From contig JAWPHD010010302.1 of the NCBI GenBank assembly GCA_037043455.1, forward strand, positions 1-64,000: a DNA stretch of 64,000 nt, written 5' to 3'. Position 1 is the first letter of the stretch. Every line of letters starts with the position of its first letter. This document shows positions 58,691 to 64,000 of the stretch, one piece after another. A program made the position numbers and the translations under genes. The notes under the pieces were generated by a model. It searched no databases. It was not told the DNA's origin and saw only the letters and a program-made list of their open reading frames with translations. The stretch comes from Cyrtodaria siliqua (taxonomy: Eukaryota > Mollusca > Bivalvia > Adapedonta > Hiatellidae).

Positions 58691-59359
58691 TTGACATTAT
58701 TTGGTGGTGCACATGAAGATTATTCTGTATTCTTCCTATTTTATGTTAGTTTCACCAAAAATGTAACATACATAACACTATATAACGATATACTGGCTGT
58801 TTCATTATAAAAATTATTTTAGTTTTATTTTGAAATAATTTAAAGTTTGAGCTACACAATAAATAAAATATTTCCCATTTTGAATCAGTAACAAGAGGCC
58901 CAAGAGGGACTGTATCGCTCTACTGGCTATATGGAATCTTTGATGGGGAACACGACAACAATATGCGCAACTAGGCTTGGTACTGATCATTCCTGCTTCA
59001 CTGAAATCCTGCCAGGAGTTCAGGAAAAAAAGTCCGGACAAAGTTTGTATATAAAGGCCAATAACTGTGTAATAAATCATTCAACAAAAACACAATGATG
59101 ATATTTGCAACGAGGTTTCATACTGATCATCCCTGACAAGTTTCGCTGAAATCCAGCCAGGCATTCAGGAGACTAGTCTGTACAAAGTTAGTGTATTAAA
59201 ACCTTTAAAGGGCCATAACTCTGCCAAAAATCATTCAACCGGAACACGGCGATCATATGCACAACTAGGCTTGGTACACATCATCCCCGCCCAAATTCGT
59301 TGAAATTTGGCCAATAGTAGAGACTAGTCAGGATAATGTTTGTGTATCAAAACCTTTAA

Positions 59360-59757
59360 AGGGCTCAAATTGAGCGACAATTTGGACTGGCAAAATTTTG
59401 CCAGTAGGATTTTTTGTAACTGGCAAAACAAAAAAGTTACTTGCAATTTGTACGGTTGTGTGTTTGAGTACAAATATGTAACAAATAAGTAAAAAGCAAT
59501 GGTTCAGCATTAGCAAACATGCTAGATTCCATAAGTGTCATATAAATACAAAGACATATCAGGAAAACTTAATAATATTAAAACACCATTGATATGAAAG
59601 CACATATTTCAAAAAAGGCAGACATGCATATTCTAAATTAAACACGTAAGGTATTTTGATGCACTTGCACATTTTTACCAGTAATTCAAAAGTTTACTGG
59701 CATTCTGAAAATGTCACTTGCATTTTGCCAGTATGCCAGCTTAAATTTGAGCCCTGG
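59360..59757. mobile_element. hAT-like MITE (about 400 bp)
   Basis: Left GGGCTCAAATTGAGC; complement of right CAGGGCTCAAATTTAAGCTG. Further internal inverted words (ACTGGCAAAATTTTGCCAGT; CATTTTGCCAGTATGCCAGC). It splits a family D word CCTTTAAA/GGGCCATAACTC. Confidence 0.75.
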
Positions 59758-59822
59758 AAGGGTATACTATAACTCTGCAAAAAATCATTCAACCGGAACA
59801 TGGCGATGATATGCACAACTAG

Positions 59823-60655
59823 TGTAGCACTACGGGGTCGTATGCTATGCTTGGTACATTTAATAACAAGGTCCAGACTTCGCTTTGGGATTTCCATAAT
59901 TTATTGGTACATATAAATTAGTCCGAATAATTACACATTCATAATACGCTATGAACATCCTGTTATATATATATACGCATATCCGTTTCGTATAGTGGTT
60001 TTCTAGTACGTCCATTTGTTAATTACTTAAATAGTCCTTATTATTAAATGTCTTAGGTTCACAAAGTATAATAGTATTTAGAAACTTTCAAATGTCCAAA
60101 TCTTCAAGTTAGTATGTAACGGTGACTGCCCTACTATACTGGCTTACATAGTATAGTTATTTATCCCACACCCTGTCTTAGACTGTGGGGATCCATCTTA
60201 CAATAAGATCGACTGACTCTCAACTCTTCAACCACCGACCCCAGACTCTCTACTAGACTTTCCGTGTGCTCAGAATTATACTTGAAGATTACCCATACTG
60301 CTTTTCAGCAGTTAGTCATGCCTCACATATGGACATCGGCCTGTGTAGCTACAGGTTAACGCCACGGTGATTACCTCATTGTATGCATAAATTACCCACA
60401 AGACCTTTCGGCGAATGGTCTCCCCTAATATGGCAATACCTCTTAACCCCCAGACTTCCAGAGAAACTAAGCTTAGAGCAAGTAAACAATAACAGGTGTT
60501 CAGATGACTAACCAACAACTAACTGACAGTATTAGGAAACTCTCATTGCATAATCAGTTATAAGAGTGATTAACAGGTGTGTGCTTTAACTATGATTGTG
60601 TTACATTTATAAACTGTTATAAGGTTAAGTACAATGGCAAGGCTGTAGTGTTACA
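59823..60655. mobile_element. Possible solo LTR (833 bp) with CTAG duplication
   Basis: Starts TGTAGCACTACGG and ends GTAGTGTTACA (TG...CA), with CTAG on both sides. Joining the flanks restores the family D words CACAACTAGGC and TGGTACTGATCA. AATAAA occurs on the minus strand near the low-coordinate end. Alternatively an inverted-repeat element with TGTARCACTAC ends. Confidence 0.6.
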
Positions 60656-61056
60656 CTAGGCCTGGTACTGATCAACCCTGCAACGTTTCACTGAAATCCA
60701 GAAAAGGGTTCAGGAGAACTAGTCTGGAAACAATTTGTGTCTTAAAACCTTTAAAGGCCAATAATTAGGCTTAAGGTGATGACATGCATAATTAGGCTTG
60801 GTACTGATCATCTCTGCAAAGTTTCATTAAAATCCGGCCAGGGGGTCAGGAGAACTAGACCAGACAAAGTTTATGTATTAAAACATTTAAAGGGCTATAA
60901 CTCAGCCAAAAATCATTCAACCAAAACACTGTGATGATATGCACCACTAGGCCTAGTACTGATCATCCCTGCCAAGTTTCGAAGAAGTCCGGCCATGGGT
61001 TCAGGAAAAATAGTCCAGACAATGTTTGTGTATTTTTAAAGGGCCATAACTCCACC

Positions 61057-63100
61057 AACAAGAGTCCCTAGAGGGAAGGTGGAGGCTCTACTGGCTCAAG
61101 ATAAAGTTTATGTATAAGGGGCCATTTCTTTCAAAAATCATTCAACCAGAACATGGCAATGATGCATTTAGGCTTAGTACTGATCATCCTCGCCAAGATA
61201 CGCTGAAATCTGGCAAAGAGTTCAGAAGAGACTAATCTGGACAAAGTTTGTGTATTAAAACATTTAAAGGGTCACAACTCTGCCAAAAATCATTCAACCG
61301 AAATATGATGATGATATGCACAACTAGGCTTGATACTGATCATCCTTGTCAAGTTTCGTCTATATCCAGCCAGGGGTTCATGAGAACTAGCCCGGAAAAA
61401 AATTGTGGTATCAAAATCCTTTAAAGGGCCATAACTTTGCCAAATATCTGTAAACCGGAACGTGACGATGACATGCACAACTAGGCTTGGTGCTGATCAT
61501 CTCTGAAAAGTTTCATTGACATCTGGCAAGGGTTCAGGAGAAGTAGATCAGACAATGTTTGTGTATTAAAACCTTTAAAGGGCCATAATTCTGCCAAAAA
61601 AATCATTCAACCGGAATACGGCAATGCATGATTTGCTAGACATGGAATTGATCATCCCTAAAAAGCTTCGTTTAAATCTGGCCAGGGTTTCAGGAGAACT
61701 AGTCAGAACAAAGTTTGTGTATTAAAACCTTTAAAGGGACATAACTCTGCCAAAAATCATTCAACCGGAACACGGCAATAATTTGCACAACTAAACATAG
61801 AATCAATCATCCCTAAAAAGTTTTGTTTAATCCGGCCAGGGGTTCAGGAGAACTAGTTTCAGGAGAACTAGTCAGAACAAAGTTTGTGTATTAAAACCTT
61901 TAAAGGGCTATAACTCCGCCAAAATCATTCAACTGGAACACGGCGACTATGTACAACTAGGCTTGGTACTGATCATCCCTGCAAAGTTCCAATGAAATCC
62001 GGCCAAATGAAGGCCTTTCGTCTTAATGAGGCCAAGATATAGCATATTTAAGAAAATCAAGGGCCATGACTCCGATGTAAATGGTCCAATCTGGATGGTT
62101 TTCGACTTGTCCAAGCTTTCATTGATATTAAAAATCTGGTAAAGTTTCTTAAAGATCGGATGAAAGATGAAGGCCCTATCGTCTTAACGAGGCAAAATAT
62201 AGGATTTTTAACTAAATCAAGGGCCATAACACCACTGTTACTTGTCCGATCTGGCTGGTTTTCGAACTTGAACGAGCTTTCAATAATACCAACAATCTAG
62301 TAAAGTTTCATAAAGATCGCATGAAAAATGAAGACCCTATCATCTTAATGAGGCAAAATATAGCATTTTTAACTAAATCAAGGTCCATAACTCATCTGCT
62401 ACTGGTCCGATCTGGCTGGTTTTCGAAACTGTCTGAGCTGTCATTAATATAAACAATCAGGTAAAGTTTTGTAAAGATCAAATGAAAGATAAAGGCCCTA
62501 TCGAATTAACGAGGCAATTATATAGCATTTTTAACTAAATCAAGGGCCATAACTCCGCTGTTACTGGTCCGATCTGGCTGGTCTTCGAAATTGTTCAATG
62601 GAATGAAAGGTAAAGGCCCTATCGTCCTAACGAGGCAAAATATAACATTTTTAACTAAATCAAGGGCAAAACTCCGCTGTTAATGGTCCGATCTAGCTGG
62701 TTTTCGAAGTTATCCGAGGTTTCATTTATATAAACAATCTGGTAAAGTTTGGTAAAGATTGGATGAAAGATGAAGGCCCTATCATCTTAATGAGGCAAAA
62801 TATAGCATTTGTAACTAAATCAAGGGCAATAACTCCGCTGTTAATGGTCCGATCTAGCTGGTTTTCGAACTTGTCCGAGCTTTCATTGATATTAACAATC
62901 TGTGCAAGTTTGGTAAAGATCAAATTATAAATTAAGGTGCTAGAGTGTTCACAATGCTTAATATGGCATTTTTCAGCAAAACAAGGGCCATAACTCCGGT
63001 GAAATTATTTCGATCTTGCCGGTTTTCAAACTTGTCCGAGTTTTCATTGATATAAAGACACTGGCAAAGTTAAGTAAAGGTCCGATAAACAAAAATATGA
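61057..63100 (+). mobile_element. Composite D then C element, second copy of the 13.7-15.4 kb block
   Basis: 5' AACAAGAGTCCCTAGAGGG with GGCTCTACTGGCTC. D units to about 62.0 kb, then C units; the switch (AATGAAATCCGGCCAAATGA, AGGCC) is the same as at 14.32 kb. The 3' end is missing. Confidence 0.75.
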
Positions 63101-63263
63101 AAGCAAATACAAATTCGTACAAAGTATTTTGGAACGTTCAACATTTATGTACCATTGTAGCAGTATATTAAATTGTCTGTTTTAGTTTTTATTCTTATGG
63201 AGGTTTATTTCCCATGTACAGTATTGGTTCTACCCAGGAAAAGTGGGTGGTCTACCTCCACCA
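63101..63263. other. Non-coding with SINE fragment
   Basis: CAGTATTGGTTCTACCCAGG (63219-63238) resembles the body of the SINE at 1410-1618, in plus orientation. Confidence 0.4.
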
Positions 63264-64000
63264 CAAACAAGAGGTCAATGACCTTGAAGCTCTACTGATT
63301 GATTTTGATTTCAGGAAGTAGTCGCTACAAACTGTTTTTTTGAAAATCTATTTTTAGCCGTGGTGGCCATCTTGAATTTCCGGCCAACCTGAAATTTTGC
63401 TAGGATCAATTAGACATCAAGAGCAACATTCCTGTGAAGTTTCATGAAAATCCGTCAAGTAGTTTCAGAGAAGTAGTCGCTACATGTTTTCATTATAAAA
63501 CTCTATGTAAACAAAGATGGCCACTGACAGCCATGTTTAACATTGAATCAAAATAATGTTCGACTCGGATAACCGTCATGTCATGCTGATCATTTTAGAA
63601 AAAGTCCCATATCAATATCTCTTATAGTTTTCAAGAAGTAGTCGCTACAAACTTATTTTTTAAAAATCTATTTTTAGCCATGGTGGCCATCTTGAATTTC
63701 CGGCCGACCTGAAATTTTGCTAAGATCAATTAGACATCAAGAGCAACATTCGTGTGAAGTTTCATGAAAATCCGTCAAGTAGTTTCAGAGGAGTAGTCGC
63801 TACAAGTTATCATTATATAACTCTATGTAAACAAACATGGCCACTGGCAGCCATGTTTAACGTCGAATCAAAATAATGTTCGACTTGAATAACCATCATG
63901 TCATGCTGATCATTTTAGAAAATTTCTCATATCAATATCACTTATAGTTTTCAAGAAGTAGTCGCTACAAACTTGTATTTTGAAAATCTATTTTTAGCCA
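63264..64000 (+). mobile_element. Family A element, cut by the window end
   Basis: AACAAGAGGTCAATGACC, AGCTCTACTGAT, an internal jump (GATTTTGATTTCAGGAAGTAG) where part of unit 1 is deleted, then further units to the window edge. Confidence 0.85.

Larger units (their letters stand above)
58889..61056 (+). mobile_element. Family D array with C-type 5' end
   Basis: 5' AACAAGAGGCCCAAGAGGG with CTCTACTGGC, then D units (CATTCAACCGGAACACGG, ACAACTAGGCTTGGTAC, TTTAAAGGGCCATAACTC). Two insertions interrupt it (59360-59757 and 59823-60655). Confidence 0.75.

Noticed and set aside
58547..58810. 87-residue plus-strand frame as a gene
   Set aside because: It overlaps interspersed repeat X and has no recognisable domain or splice context.
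60312..60518. Minus-strand frame as the missing upstream exon
   Set aside because: No macro-domain motif, and it lies wholly inside the possible solo LTR.

Overview
This is a eukaryotic, AT-rich, repeat-dominated window. Its tandem-unit interspersed elements, tRNA-derived SINEs and long repeat-filled introns look like a marine mollusc, most likely a bivalve. That assignment rests on repeat style and general recollection, not on a database match.

The only host protein-coding gene I can support runs on the minus strand from about 56.9 kb down to 10.56 kb. Seven coding exons (56677-56856, 45763-45912, 30718-30910, 23046-23223, 16322-17435, 11245-12045, 10557-10756) have AG/GT borders, and all six junctions agree in phase. 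They join into 937 residues ending in a stop. The protein is a macro-domain protein of the PARP9/PARP14 kind: the C-terminal half of one macro domain, a KH-like beta-alpha unit, an acidic linker, a long KH/RRM-like region, then two complete macro domains. The Asn-containing ADP-ribose-binding loop is replaced in both complete macro domains. No WWE or ADP-ribosyltransferase domain is seen. The 5' end, including the first half of macro domain 1, is missing and probably lies beyond 64 kb. Introns range from 488 bp to 14.9 kb.

The rest is transposable elements and tandem repeats. For reference I name internal-unit families by letter: A (290-bp units; 2.0-3.8, 6.6-7.1, 12.8-13.7, 42.2-43.8, 54.0-56.0, 57.5-58.1, 63.3-64 kb), B (composite with G-rich minisatellite; 0.93-4.4, 6.3-8.6, 38.8-39.3 kb), C (about 150-160 bp units; 14.3-16.2, 20.8-21.5, 34.6-35.95, 40.3-41.5, 62.0-63.1 kb), D (13.7-14.3, 27.0-28.3, 58.9-62.0 kb), E (18.6-19.6 kb), F (36.0-36.5, 36.85-38.0, 43.9-44.7 kb), G (26.6-29.2, 41.6-42.1, 49.4-51.5 kb), H (31.3-33.5 kb), J (8.4-9.8 kb), K (23.4-24.6 kb), L (21.6-22.1, 44.8-45.0 kb), M (25.8-26.5 kb) and N (52.0-53.0 kb).

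The main novelty candidate is that these families, with unrelated internal units, share one architecture: a 5' end beginning AACAAGA, a short subterminal word, tandem units, a GGAC/GACA/GACG-rich tract, and a 3' hairpin whose outer arm is the reverse complement of the 5' word, followed by TAAAA. This resembles Helitron-like/Helentron non-autonomous elements. Ends and internal units appear to be swapped between families, and short boxes recur inside the units. Several nested insertions (TA-flanked MITEs, a pogo-like element, SINEs with target-site duplications, a possible solo LTR, a Penelope-like reverse transcriptase fragment) sit inside these elements and give a relative order of insertion.
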